Below, in pieces: positions 47,504 to 58,025 of a stretch of DNA of 64,000 bases. The translations under genes and the position numbers were made by a program. The stretch is taken from NCBI RefSeq assembly GCF_033118175.1, contig NC_083681.1, forward strand, positions 13,348,001-13,412,000, given 5' to 3'. Source of the stretch: Dama dama. Its lineage: Eukaryota; Chordata; Mammalia; Artiodactyla; Cervidae. Numbering within the stretch: the stretch's first letter is position 1; every line of letters begins with the position of its first letter. The notes under the pieces are model-generated. The model was not told where the DNA came from, did no database searches, and saw nothing but the letters and a program-made list of their open reading frames with translations.

Positions 47504-47597
47504 CCAGCACCACAGTTCAAAAATATCAATTCTTCAGTACTTAGCCTCCTTTAAATTCCAACTCTCACATCCACATATGACTACTGGAAAAAACAGA
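47504..47597 (-). mobile_element. BovB internal fragment, antisense
   Basis: CAGCACCACAGTTCAAAAAT, TTCAGTACTTAGCCTCC and CATATGACTACTGGAAAAAAC are antisense BovB ORF2 C-terminal sequence. Neither the 3' tail nor more 5' sequence is present, so it is a broken-off piece. Confidence 0.85.
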
Positions 47598-47623
47598 TTG
47601 CTTTTTAACTAACAGTAATTGAG

Positions 47624-47815
47624 GAGGGGCTTCCCTGGTGGTTCAGTGGTAAAGAATCCACCTGTAATGCAGACTTGAGTTAGACCCCTGGATCAAGAAA
47701 TCCCCAGGAGGAGGAAATGACAACCTGCTCCAGTATTCTTGCTGGGAAAATCCCACTGGCAGAAGGCTACAGTTCACTGTCACAAGGTGTTGGTCACGAC
47801 TGAGCGACTGAGCAC
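47624..47815 (+). mobile_element. Bov-tA SINE
   Basis: GGGGCTTCCCTGGTGGTTCAG head, CAGTATTCTTGCTGGGAAAA and GTCACGACTGAGCGACTGAG end. The Bov-A part has lost about 20 bp near the AGGAGCCTGG segment (AGAAGGCTACAGTTCACTG). Confidence 0.9.
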
Positions 47816-48118
47816 ATGTTCAGTAGTAAGTGAATTTGCAAGCATAAATCTTGAGGAAAGCTTTTTTTGTATAATGATTTTCATTTTACATATTTACAGA
47901 TTACAGTTATTTTGCAAAGATTTTTGCCTTTGAAATTAATAGCACCATGTGTAGTAGAAAAGACAGTTTTTCCATTACACGGGTAATGGAAATGTAGTTT
48001 CCATTACAGGGATGGAGAAATGAGGATTTAAGAGAGATGATTCAGCAGATTACAAACAAAATGTAAACACATGTCACATGGCTCAGAAAACAATGGCATT
48101 TCTACTATAGTCTCATAC

Positions 48119-48176
48119 AGTAGTCCATGGGGTTACAAAGAGTTGGACGCTACTTAGTGACTGAACAACAACAAAC
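48119..48176 (+). mobile_element. BovB-type 3' tail, 58 bp
   Basis: AGTAGTCCATGGGGTTACAA, AGAGTTGGACGCTACTTAGTG and a CAACAACAAAC tail form the last 58 bp of BovB or of a related SINE. It abuts a T-run that starts an antisense L1 end. Confidence 0.8.
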
Positions 48177-48311
48177 TTTTTTTTTTTTTTTTAATCGCGG
48201 TGTAATTGCTTTTCAACATTGTATTAATCTCTGCTGTAAACAACGAATGAATCAGACAATGAATATGTCCCCTCCCTCTTGGACCTTTCTCCCACTCTCC
48301 CCTCATCCCAC
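48177..48311 (-). mobile_element. L1 3' UTR end, antisense
   Basis: A T-run of about 15, then CAACATTGTATTAATCTCTG, AACAACGAATGAATCAG and TGTCCCCTCCCTCTTGGACC, are the antisense of a bovid L1 3' UTR. It switches orientation at about 48311. Confidence 0.8.
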
Positions 48312-48440
48312 TTATCTATTGAAAACACTGTTCACAATTACCATGACACAGAAGCAAATTAAATGTCCATCAACAGATTAATTGGATAAACAAGTAATCT
48401 TTAAAATACCTGGCCATCTAAAGATGGCATTACACAAAAA
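48312..48440 (+). mobile_element. L1 ORF2 C-terminal fragment, sense (inverted 5' part)
   Basis: ACTGTTCACAATTACCATGAC, CAGAAGCAAATTAAATGTCC and ATCAACAGATTAATTGGATA are sense L1 from the ORF2 C-terminal region. Together with the antisense 3' UTR before it, it fits one L1 insertion with an inverted 5' end. Confidence 0.7.
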
Positions 48441-48471
48441 AGAAGCACAATTTTTAAAACTATCTCTTCTA

Positions 48472-48656
48472 TATTCAAAAATCAAAAGCTTCACTATCAA
48501 AACTTTTGAATTTAGCACATAGACACTACAGGAAACAAGATAGCTTTGAAATTTGACAAAACTTTCACTTTTCTCTATTTAAAAATCAAAAGCTCAGTTA
48601 TCAAAACTTTTGAATTTAACACATGGACACTACAGGAAACAAAATAGCTTTGAAAT
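48472..48656. repeat. Imperfect tandem duplication, period about 104 bp
   Basis: The block ATCAAAAGCTT..ACTACAGGAAACAAGATAGC (from 48481) recurs at 48585 with few changes. Two units of about 80 matching bases are separated by about 20 bp. No transposon explains it. Confidence 0.85.
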
Positions 48657-48659
48657 TAT

Positions 48660-49121
48660 TTTTACTATAAATGTTTTAATTCAAGAATTTATCTCCCTAA
48701 TAACAACAACAACAAAAAAATCAACATTTATATTTGGATATTATGCTACTAGTATCTGTTGGATATGGTTTACAAAGCATATAAAGCTGGTTAGCAAAAA
48801 TAAGTACAATATCTTTAAAAAGGAAAAATAAATCAACAAACAATGTACATGGATATTGGTATATTAATTTTTAACTGTTTCAGTTTCTCTTTAGGAGCAA
48901 GTAGTATACAAAAATGGAGTAATAATAACAGCATGACAATAATTAATTGCTTGCTGTTGGATTTTCCTGGAGTTTAATAAAGCATTATGTATTTTCTTGC
49001 CTTGAATACATCGTGTTAGTTGTAATTATTGTGTTTCCTTTTCAGAGCTCTATTTTTAAATATCAATAAAAGGAGAAATGAATATTTGCCTACCGAATAA
49101 ACTAACTTCTGACATTGCATA
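48660..49121. other. Unassigned AT-rich stretch
   Basis: Nothing recognisable. Confidence 0.45.
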
Positions 49122-49126
49122 CTAAC

Positions 49127-49302
49127 TGTTAGGTAGTTAGAATAGGAAAAAAGGAGACCAAAATCATGGTGGCTAAAAGACATAGAAGGGAAAAGCCCAA
49201 GAAAGTAGAACAAAGGAAGGCTCAAGGAAGGAGTGAGGATCAGGTAAAACAAAGAGCCCTCCTGACTAGCCCAATTTACATAGGACAGGTCTATGGTAAG
49301 AG

Positions 49303-49346
<44 letters not shown>

Positions 49347-49531
49347 GAGGAGCCAAAACTGGGCCAGGGCTTCTCTTCTCTTCGAATCTTTTGAGTCAGC
49401 CTGCCCTCACGCCTCAAGGTTGTGTTTTCCTTTGCTTTCCAATAAAACTGAGCTGTAACACTGGTCTGTCCATTGCTTCAAATTTTTGCTGCAGCGAGAC
49501 AGAACTGAGGAAATTACAAACTCCCTCAACA
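49127..49531 (+). mobile_element. Solo LTR of an endogenous retrovirus
   Basis: The 405 bp element starts TGTTAGG and ends CTCAACA, with a 5 bp near-identical duplication (CTAAC at 49122-49126, TTAAC at 49532-49536). It has a polyadenylation signal AATAAA at 49441-49446 followed by a U5-like part (GTCTGTCCATTGC, GCTGCAGCGAGACAGAAC). A (TA)n of about 19 units occupies 49304-49342. No gag, pol or env sequence adjoins, so it is a solo LTR left by recombination of an old provirus. The family name cannot be fixed by eye. Confidence 0.75.
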
Positions 49532-49536
49532 TTAAC

Positions 49537-51384
49537 CACAAACTCATTTGGTCCTTAAGACATTTTTGATATTTCTTCAATGGAGATTGGTGATATGAAT
49601 GGGTCAGTAGACAAAAGAAATAATTGAGTAAGTCTGAACTGCCTGACTGATCATTAGGAGATAACTAGTTTATGAACATGTTTAATCATGAGAGAGAAGA
49701 TAATAAAATCTACTAAAGAACAAACAACAAACTTGGTCTTAGTTAAATTTTCTAAAATATTGATTTTTTCAATCCTTCTTGCAGTCAGACTCAAATATAA
49801 GATGAAAAAAACCCATCATATCTCATAAAATGGGAATGTCCAACTTACTAAATTGCTTGAAGAAAAAGTTCCAAAATTAGATAAAAAAGTGAAATGTACA
49901 ACTAAAACTATCAGAGTGTTTGTGAATAAGGCTATCTTCACATTCCAGGCATCATAGTTCAGTAAAGTTGGAAATAAACTTGCATGTAACAAGAAAGCAT
50001 TATACACATTTTGAAAAGTTAGAAAATGAAGAATAGAAATGTCCTCAAACATGGAAACATGACAAAAATGAAAGTTCTGCATATACGCCTGCTCATAAAT
50101 CTTCACAGCAAGAAATGCCATCTTTTACACTGTAAGATTTGCTAAAAAGCCAATTACATCTATGTGGCAAGGGAGTTAGTTTTAGATTCTCTGTCAGTTG
50201 GAAATATGGTGTCTTAAAAGAGCATTGTACATAAAATAGCCTGAAACACAGAGATTTTGAATTAAGAGAAAATGAAAAAGCCTAAAATCCTTTAAAAATA
50301 TGAAATCTTTATTCTTGTCCTCACTACTGAAACACTTCAATGTTTATATATATACACATATATATGTGTGTGTGTATATATATATATTACAAAAAGGTCA
50401 CAGAAAACAGATTTCTGCTTTTGTGTATCACAGATTCTATGATATGAATATGACTAGGTTTTGCAAAAATCTATTCAAAATAATCTTCTTTTTAACTAGA
50501 ATTGTTCAACAAACATATGTTGTGTGCCTAGGATGTTCTTAAACCTGGCTTGGTCCCTAATTGTCATATGAGCAAATCACTGCACTAGCAATATTTACTG
50601 TCCTATGGAGACACAGTTAGTAATTGAATATTCAGACAAATAAATTTAATACAGGAAAGTACCACGGGATGATTCAATACAGGAAAGAACCAGGATCCGA
50701 CTCCAAAGCCTAGGCCTGTAACTAGTATTTTTATGCATCCTAAAATCTTGCTACAGGGTTTGATTTTCAATTCTATATAGATCTCTGACCCAGTTCACTC
50801 ATTTAGATGAAGTGTCCTAATTAGAAACAAATCTTTTTTTTTTTTTTTTTCCATTCTGCTATTCTAACTTCTTACTGCTAGATTTTAGAGCTCTTGGATA
50901 TCTATTTAAGATAAGACTAGAGCTATGTTATTTTATTTTTGAATAACTATATGTAGAGACAATGATAAAAACACATTCTATTAACCAAGAAAGTTTTTCA
51001 TCAGATCTTGACATTTCAAGGAATAAATACAGAAAACAATGATTTGGAAAATTTATAGAATTCTTGCAGTAGCATTGGTCTATAACAATTTGTATATATA
51101 TATATAAGTAGATAAATAAACATATAAGTGTATATATAATTATAAAATGTATAGCATCATTTTTTAGGAAAACATCCTAGAGATGCATATTAATTATATG
51201 ATTTTTAAATCTTTATTTTTGTTCGAGTAGTTTCTTTGATTGAATAAAATGTTTAAGAAGAAGGATTTAGAAATTTGTCCTGAGTTCAACACAATCTTAA
51301 ATAAATCCTTCATAAAATATGCACATTACTGAAGAAGAACTCATTGACTCAGCTACAAATTCACATTAAAAATTAAATATCTAT
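49537..51384. other. Unassigned AT-rich stretch with microsatellites
   Basis: AT/GT arrays lie at about 50344-50388 and 51090-51140, a T-run at 50831-50850. No gene or repeat family is recognised in the rest. Confidence 0.5.
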
Positions 51385-52425
51385 TCCACACTGTATATAA
51401 AAATTGACTTAAAATGGATAAAACAGAAGACTTAAACTATTCAAATCTTGGAGGAGAATATATACCATAGCTACGCAAAGTTGGACTAGGCAACAGTTTC
51501 TCAAATGCCATTCAAAGAACAAGCAGAAATAACAAAAAGATAAATTGAACCTCAACAAGTTTAGAAGAGTTTACCTCAAAGGATATCATAGTGAAAGTTA
51601 AAAAGCCATAAAATGGGCTGAAATTATTTGAAAACCATACATCTGATAAAAAGGTTTGTACTCAGAATATGTAAACAGTAGCATTGATATATACACTACA
51701 TGTGTATTTAGCAATAAAAATAATACATATGAAAGTGAATATTAGCTGAATAAACATTGTTCAAAAGAAGATACAAAAATGGTCAATAAACCAAATGAAA
51801 AATGTTTAACATTGTTATTCGTCACAGCAATGCAAGTTAAAACCACAGTGAGATTTCACTTCACAACCACTAGGATGATTGTATTCAAAACAGAGCAAGT
51901 CTTGTAAGGTTGTGAATAAATTGGAAGCATCTTACACTGCTCATGGGAATGTAAAATGGTACATCCGCTTTGGAAACAGCCTAGTAGTTCTTCAGAATAT
52001 TAAACATGGAATTACCTTGTGACTCAGTAATTCCACTCCCTCCTAGGTATATAACTCAAAGAAATGAAACCTATGTCCACAAAAATCTTATGAATATTTT
52101 TCACATGAATATTCATAGTCATAATAGCTCAAAAGTGAACATGATCCAAATGTTCATAAACTAACGAATGGATAAATAAAATGTGATATATTCATAAAAC
52201 AACATACTAATGGTAGTTGTAAAGGACTGGGCAGGGGAAGGAAGGCATTGAAGGAAAAGATGAGTAACTCTGGTGGCTATTGATTTTGGGGAGGGGAGGT
52301 GATTATGAAAATGTTCTAAAAACTTTTTAGTGAGAATAGCACAAAGTTGTGTATGTACTAAAATCATAGGATTGTATACTTACAATTATATTTGATATAT
52401 TTTAATATATTGCAAAAGAAGTCAT
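51385..52425 (+). mobile_element. Old L1M-type LINE, ORF2 end and 3' UTR, sense
   Basis: AAAATTGACTTAAAATGGATAA (near 51399), CTCATGGGAATGTAAAATGG (near 51940), TGACTCAGTAATTCCACTCC (near 52020), ATCCAAATGTTCATAAACTA (near 52144) and AATTCAC-like 3' UTR motifs follow sense L1 order from late ORF2 through the 3' UTR (GGGGAGGTGATTATGAAAAT near 52297). Strongly diverged; no frame survives. Confidence 0.75.
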
Positions 52426-52598
52426 TTTTGAAGAGATTTATAATTCAGAGATGATCACTTAGTGTTAGATTATGGGAACACATCCTCCAAGATAAGGCTG
52501 CTATGTCTGATATCTAAAGCTGAATTAATTTTAATGCTTTATATCTAATATAATTAATGGCAGAAAATAATTTTAACTGGTAGACTAGAGTAACTTGT

Positions 52599-52819
52599 CT
52601 ACCAAGGTTTCCCTGGTAACTCAGATGGTATAGTGTCTGCCTACAATGCAGGAGACCTGGGTTCAATCCCTGGGTCGGGAAGATCCTTTGGAGAAGGAAA
52701 TGGCAACCCACTCCAGTACTCTTGCCTGGAAAATCTCATGGACGGAGGAGCATGGTGGACTACAGTCCATGGATTCGCAAATAGTCAGACACGACTGAGC
52801 AATTTCACTTTTTACTTTC
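52599..52819 (+). mobile_element. Bov-tA SINE with 12 bp target duplication
   Basis: The head TTTCCCTGGTAACTCAGATG has an A-box-like part and a good B box (GGTTCAATCCC at 52660-52670). The Bov-A part runs to CAGACACGACTGAGCAATTTC. AGAGTAACTTGT at 52587-52598 and AGAGTAGCTTGT at 52820-52831 are the target duplication (11 of 12). Confidence 0.95.
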
Positions 52820-52864
52820 AGAGTAGCTTGTTAATCAGCATGTTATGTATTAGGAAGAAGTTCT

Positions 52865-53216
52865 CTTGGACTTCCCTGGTGGTCCAGTGGCTAAGAATTC
52901 ACCTGCCAGGCCAGGGGATTCTCCGTCAATATAGTTCCATCCCTGGTCCAGAAAGATTCCACATGCTGTGGGGCAACTAAGCCCTTGTGCCATCAACTAC
53001 TGAGCCTGTGCTCTAGAGGCCACGCACTGCAACTACTGAAGCTGGTATGCCTAGAGCCCATGTTCCCCAACAAGAGAAATCATCACAATGAGAAGTCCAC
53101 ACACTGCAACACACTGCAACGAAAGAATAGCCCTTATTTTCCTCAACTAGAGAAAGCCCTAATGCAGCAGCAAAGATCCAATTTTTCCAAAAATGAATAA
53201 GAAAAGATTTTTAAAA
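52865..53216 (+). mobile_element. CHR-2-like SINE with 13 bp target duplication
   Basis: GGACTTCCCTGGTGGTCCAG head, GATTCCACATGCTGTGGGGC, TGCAACTACTGAAGCTGG body and A-rich tail. AGGAAGAAGTTCT at 52852-52864 recurs as AGGAAGTAAGTTCT at 53217-53230 with one extra base. A short internal duplication (ACACTGCAAC twice near 53100-53120) is present. Confidence 0.9.
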
Positions 53217-53230
53217 AGGAAGTAAGTTCT

Positions 53231-53794
53231 GATTTGTGATGTTAAGGTAATCCATTACACATAGATTAACTAAAAATGCTTTGGTGATTGCATTAGTTTT
53301 ACATTAACATGTGGGAAAACTTTTATGAGGCCTACAGACAGTTACCTAAATGAAACCTAAATATCCCTGTGTCCAAATATTCTTTTAAGAGGTTTTTTAT
53401 ATTGCCTGTTGCAAAGTACAGGGATAACTGATTGAATTTACTTTGTAAATGTTATCATTTCTACCTTAAATAAACCTTTCATATAAGAGGTGGTCTGTGA
53501 TCTTAAAAGGATAGAAAGCTAATAGGTGTTTATTCAATAGATGGCTGATATATGGGGACAGAATATGCTCTGTGGTTTGCATATTATTCTCACATTTTAG
53601 AATAGCTACCCACCTCAAAACCACTTGGAAATAATCATTGTCTAACAAAGTTAAGTTGCACATAACAAAACTAGTTTTGGTTTATTCCCACAGATAGGAG
53701 AAAATTGACTTGATGATCTAAGGGATTAATTGAAATATAGATGAATTGCAGAAAGGGTTTGCTTTAAAAAGTCAAGAGACAAATTGACAAGGGG
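53231..53794. other. Unassigned AT-rich stretch
   Basis: Nothing recognisable. Confidence 0.5.
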
Positions 53795-54577
53795 CAGATA
53801 TGCAGATGACACAACCCTTATGGCATAAAGTGAAGAGTAACTAAAAAGCTTCTTAATGAAAGTGAAAGAGGAGAGTGAAAAAGTTGACTTAAAGCTCAAC
53901 ATTCAGAAAACTAAGATCATGGCATCTGGTCCCATCACTTAATGGCAAAGAGTGGGGAAACAGTGGAAACAGTGGCTGATTTTATTTTTGGGTCACCAAA
54001 ATCACTGCAGATGGTGATTGCAGCCATGAAATTAAAAGATGCTTACTCCTTGGAAGGAAAGTTATGACCAACCTAGATAGCATATTAAAAAGCAGAGACA
54101 TTACTTTGCCAACAAAGATCTGTCTGGTCAAGGCTATGGTTTTTCTAGTGGTCATGTATGATGTGAGAGTTGGACTGTGAAGAAAGCTGAGCACCAAAGG
54201 ATTGATGGCTTTGAACTGTGGTGTTGGAGAAGACTCTTGAGAGTCCCTTGGACTGCAAGGAGATCCAACCAGTCCATCCTAAAGGAGATCAGTCCTGGGT
54301 GTTCATTGGAAGGACTGATGCTGAAGCTGAAACGCCAATACTTTGACTACCTGATGTGAAGAGGTGACTCATTGGAAAAGACCCTGATGCTGGGAGGGAT
54401 TGGGGGCAGGAGGAGAAGGGGATGACAGAGGATGAGATGGTTGGATGGCATCACCAACTTGATGGGCATGAGTTTGAGTAAACTCTGGGGGTTGGTGATG
54501 GACAGGGAGGCCTGGCGGGCTGCTATTCATGGGGTCGCAAAAAGTCGGATATGATTGAGCGACTGAACTGAACTGAG
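53795..54577 (+). mobile_element. BovB LINE, 5'-truncated at YADD
   Basis: Begins exactly at the catalytic motif (AGATATGCAGATGACACAAC, read RYADDTTL) and ends GACTGAACTGAACTGAGCT. Stops occur in the ESEEELKSLL segment (TAAAGTGAAGAGTAACT). One base is lost at 54159, where YGCESWTVKKAEH should read through (ATGTATGATGTGAGAG). Little other change, so a fairly young copy. Confidence 0.95.
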
Positions 54578-54655
54578 CTAAAGCAAAGTAAGATCTAAAA
54601 TATCTTTGCTTGGTTTAAAATCTAAACGAATACTGATGCATAAGACACTAATTTT

Positions 54656-54733
54656 TCAAGATACAAAATGTTTTATTATTATATTTATTTATTAATAAAA
54701 ATAAAATATTTTTATTATTATTATGTATCTTGA
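54656..54733. other. AT-rich foldback with perfect 9 bp ends
   Basis: TCAAGATAC at 54656-54664 and GTATCTTGA at 54725-54733 are perfect inverted repeats, and the intervening AT-rich sequence (TTTTATTATTAT .. TTTTTATTATTATTA, with TTATTAATAA in the middle) is partly self-complementary. It could form a hairpin or cruciform. Confidence 0.7.
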
Positions 54734-55273
54734 CTATAAATAAATACATGAATAAAAATACATAAATAAATGAATATAAATAAGTAAACCCAATAGGTCA
54801 TTTTCTTTCTTTTAAGTTATCTCCTCTTCAAATGCTATATCCTTTGGTTTTAGCTTTATTTAAACTAAGGCTGCATTAAAATAGGTGAGGTTTATGATCT
54901 AGAATTCTATAAAGAGGTCTGTATAATATCTATAAATTCTATAAAGAGGTCTACAGTATAAAGAGGTCTATATAATATCAAAGATGTCTAACACCAAAGA
55001 AATAAAATTTATTATCTAGACCAGTATAATCAACATTGACTGACTACTGTTAAAAAGGTATTCTTGATCTGTCTTAAAGGAACCTAGAATTTTTATATTA
55101 AAATTGTCTTTTTTAATGAATCAGTCACTTCATATAATTATGATAACAGACCAGCTGGTTTTCAAATTTTGGAAAATATTTTTCAATATACTCTGTTAAA
55201 AGAGTATTTAGTTCTAAATTAAAGTGATCTTATTGTTTGTATACTCTCACTAAATTTTAACAGGCCTCTTTAT
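54734..55273. other. Unassigned AT-rich stretch
   Basis: Near 54905-54975 a block with AAAGAGGTCTGTATAATATC / AAAGAGGTCTATATAATATC is repeated, suggesting a local duplication. Nothing else is recognised. Confidence 0.5.
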
Positions 55274-57600
55274 TCAAAATGCATTTATACATATGAACTT
55301 GAATTTTAAAAGTATGAAAGAGATACAAAAATTACTCAATTTTAAGTTTTTGATCATAAATAGAGTGATATAGGTGATGTTGTGAAACTTCGAAAGATCA
55401 CATACAGACATTCCACTCAGTTCTTCTGTTTGCACATTTATGACTTTAAAGAGGTTGTTTACTAGCCCAACTTCAGTTTTATTATCTGGTTGCAATTTTG
55501 GATAATGAAATAGATGATAATTTTGTAGGAAAAACTGATTCAGCTCAATCACTTGCAATTCTCTCACACTGACTTTATAATCATATCAGAAAACTGCCTG
55601 TTTTGTTGTTGGCGATCTAATTTAAAACACTTCAGTATGGAGTGTGTTTGTATTATATCAGTTTTAGATTAATTTCAGCTTTATTCTCAGTAGAGTCTAA
55701 CATACTAACCAAAACTTTATGGTTAAGAGTAGCCATCCAGCTTTTATCAGAAAGTTCAAAGAAAGGGTTATTAAAAGTATTTGCCTACTTTTTTTGAATA
55801 TGTCAGCCAATGTCTTTAATTATAGACAGGGCCTCATTGGTTAAATAGGGGGCTGTGCCAAAAGTCTTTTAGTAGATGGGTTAAAATATTTTGAAGATAA
55901 TCTCCATCCTTGAACAAATCAAAGTATAAGGATCTTTTGTAATTCTCTTTTAACTTCCTGGTTGGTGTGTGTTGTTGGATTCCTAAACTGTTGTGTGCTC
56001 AGAGACTGACAATTGCCAACAGAATTCTGCTTCCAGTATATTCTTGATCTTTTTTTCAGTTTTGTTAATAAGTGCCACCAAATTATCCCACTATCTCAAT
56101 TTGAAAGGTTTAACTACAAGACAATTCTTTTCTTTTTGTTCCCCCCTGTTCATTTTCCTAATTTTGTCATGTTAACCTATCTCTTACCCAATGGGCAGCA
56201 GAGCATTTGATGACACCTTGAGTCCAGAAATTCACATAAATTTAGATTATTAAAAGTTCATCCAATTTTAAACTCCAAATTGATATCTAATTCTCAAAAC
56301 TTGTCCGCTCTGACATACACAATCTATTTGTTCCACTTGTCCCTTCAGTTCCTGATGAAGGGAAGAGGATGTGATGTTTTCTGCTCTGCTTTTTTCCTCC
56401 TTGGAATGAACATGTGGTATTTGAATTGGTCCTGGGTTAATTTCACCCTATATAGTTGTAAGATTAACCCTTCTGGTACCTGTATGGAAGCTTGGAGGCA
56501 GGTGAAAAAAATGGGTGTTTCGTTAAAAAGTTTAGTTGCTTGCTGATCACATTGCTTCTCTCATTACTATTCCTGAACCATTGTGCTCTAGGTTGAAGAC
56601 AGAAATGGTTTTCTTAGAAGAAGTCGGGTTATTTGCAGAATTTCCAGCTTTGTATCAGACCCTTCTGACATCTTTTGAGTCCTGACACAAGCAGTATATT
56701 TTTGTGCAGTCTCCTTGTGCACCTGCTAATTTTCCAAATGGATAATTAATACAAAGATACTCTTACATCCTTTCCATGCCCATAGATAGTCTTGTGAGCT
56801 ACTCAGTTATCATAGTGTATATGCATTTTTAAAAAGTCTTCTATTTCTCAAATAAATATCAGATCTGTGATCTAAGTCAGCTGTTGATGCAGAATTCCAG
56901 CATAAAGAAAAATGGAAATCAGAATTCTACTGGCACTGACAATATCCACTAGTAGTATTCTTGAAGTCTCCCTATTTTACCTTGTCCTGAAATAGACAAA
57001 GTGGGGAAGAAAATTAGAGTGCTCCATTTTGGGACCAAAACTGAAAATCCTTTGTAAGGCTTTTGTTTGAGTAATGTTTGGGATTGTCGGACTGTGTACA
57101 TTCACCTTTGAAGAACTCTAAAGGAGATGCCTACAACCAATTTATCATAGGTTTTCTTATATCTCTATAAAAGAAGACATTTATGATTTCATTTATTTAT
57201 TTTTTCTTCTCTTTTAGGCTACAGTTGACATTTGTGAGACAAGGAAAACAATCTCTCCATACATTATCTTCACACATACATGGACAATCTAGTCCACAAA
57301 TTTTGAGTTTAACAGTACCTGAAACACTTGCCACATAATCACTTTCAGGGTAAGGGATGCACAAATTAAGTGTATAATCTGTCCTTGTGAGGTCAGAGCT
57401 GGGGAAGAGGTTAGCAGAAGACCTGGAAGTGGTCTGAGAAATTTTTGGTTCAGAAGTCAAAGTTCCCAGTTTCCAGGAGACTTGTTTAGCAGAGAAGAAT
57501 GTGGATTTTTTGTGGGCACATCCTTGGTTCTTCTGAGAAAGTTTTTGGCAAGAAGAGGGACAGAGGAGGTGCCCTTTTAGGTACTGTTTAAACATCTGTG
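55274..57600 (-). other. Unrecognised 2.3 kb segment, possibly old coding or ERV-derived sequence
   Basis: This stretch has a more even base composition than its surroundings and no BovB, SINE or L1 match that I can see. On the minus strand it contains open stretches at 57197-57595 and 55274-55567, and shorter open pieces between (for example KTEKKIKNILEAE near 56060 and LHQELKGQVEQ near 56350). The run of minus-strand pieces in one direction could be a decayed retroviral or cellular gene, but I recognise no family. It is bordered on the right by an antisense L1 3' end. Confidence 0.3.
57197..57595 (-). pseudogene. Cysteine-rich 132-codon open reading frame, family unknown
   Basis: The frame starts MFKQYLKGHLLCPSSC and ends NCSLKEKKK. 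It has clustered cysteines, including CGLDCPCMCEDNVWRDCFPC near residues 105-122. There is no clear signal peptide or membrane segment. Cysteine clusters and Asn-x-Ser/Thr sites could fit an extracellular or envelope-like domain, but that is inference only. It could be a chance frame in AT-rich DNA or a relict exon. No promoter or splice structure can be shown on the minus strand. Confidence 0.25.
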
Positions 57601-57639
57601 ATAGTCAATAATTAAAAAAAAAACAAACAACTTTTTTTC

Positions 57640-58022
57640 TAATCTGTTTTATATTTAATTAATTTATTTATTTTAATTGGAGGATAATTACAATATTGTG
57701 ATGATTTTTGCTATGCATCCACATGAATCAGCCATGAGTGCACTTGTGTCCCTCATCCTGAAACCCCCCCACTCCCCTCCCCACCCCATCCCTCTGGGTT
57801 GTCCCAGAGCACCAGCTTTGAGCCCTGCTTCATGCATGGAACTTGCACTGGTCATGTGTTTTACATATGGCAATATATATATTTCAATGCTGTTCTCTAA
57901 AATCATCCCACCCTAGCCTTCTCCCACAGAGTCCAAAAGTCTGTTCTCTATATCTGTGTCCCCTTTGCTGCCTTGCATATTGGATCATCATTTATCTGTC
58001 TTATTTTGATTGTAACAAAATT
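57640..58022 (-). mobile_element. L1 (bovid type) 3' UTR, 5'-truncated, antisense
   Basis: TTTTAATTGGAGGATAATTAC, TTTTGCTATGCATCCACATG, CATCCCTCTGGGTTGTCCC, CATGCATGGAACTTGCACTG and ATCATCCCACCCTAGCC are in the order of the antisense bovid L1 3' UTR. The C-rich part (57764-57787) is the polypurine tract of the element's own strand. Confidence 0.88.
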
Positions 58023-58025
58023 ATT

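Noticed and set aside
49016..49417. 133-codon minus-strand reading frame
   Set aside because: It runs through the (TA)n and U3-like part of a solo LTR and has no family features.
52604..52675. tRNA-like sequence with B box GGTTCAATCCC
   Set aside because: It is the head of a Bov-tA SINE and lacks the pairing of a real tRNA; the same holds for other Bov-tA and CHR heads.
57150..57236. TATAAAAG and a pyrimidine tract with AG (CTTCTCTTTTAG) as promoter or splice acceptor
   Set aside because: No coding exon follows on the plus strand and such motifs are common in AT-rich DNA.
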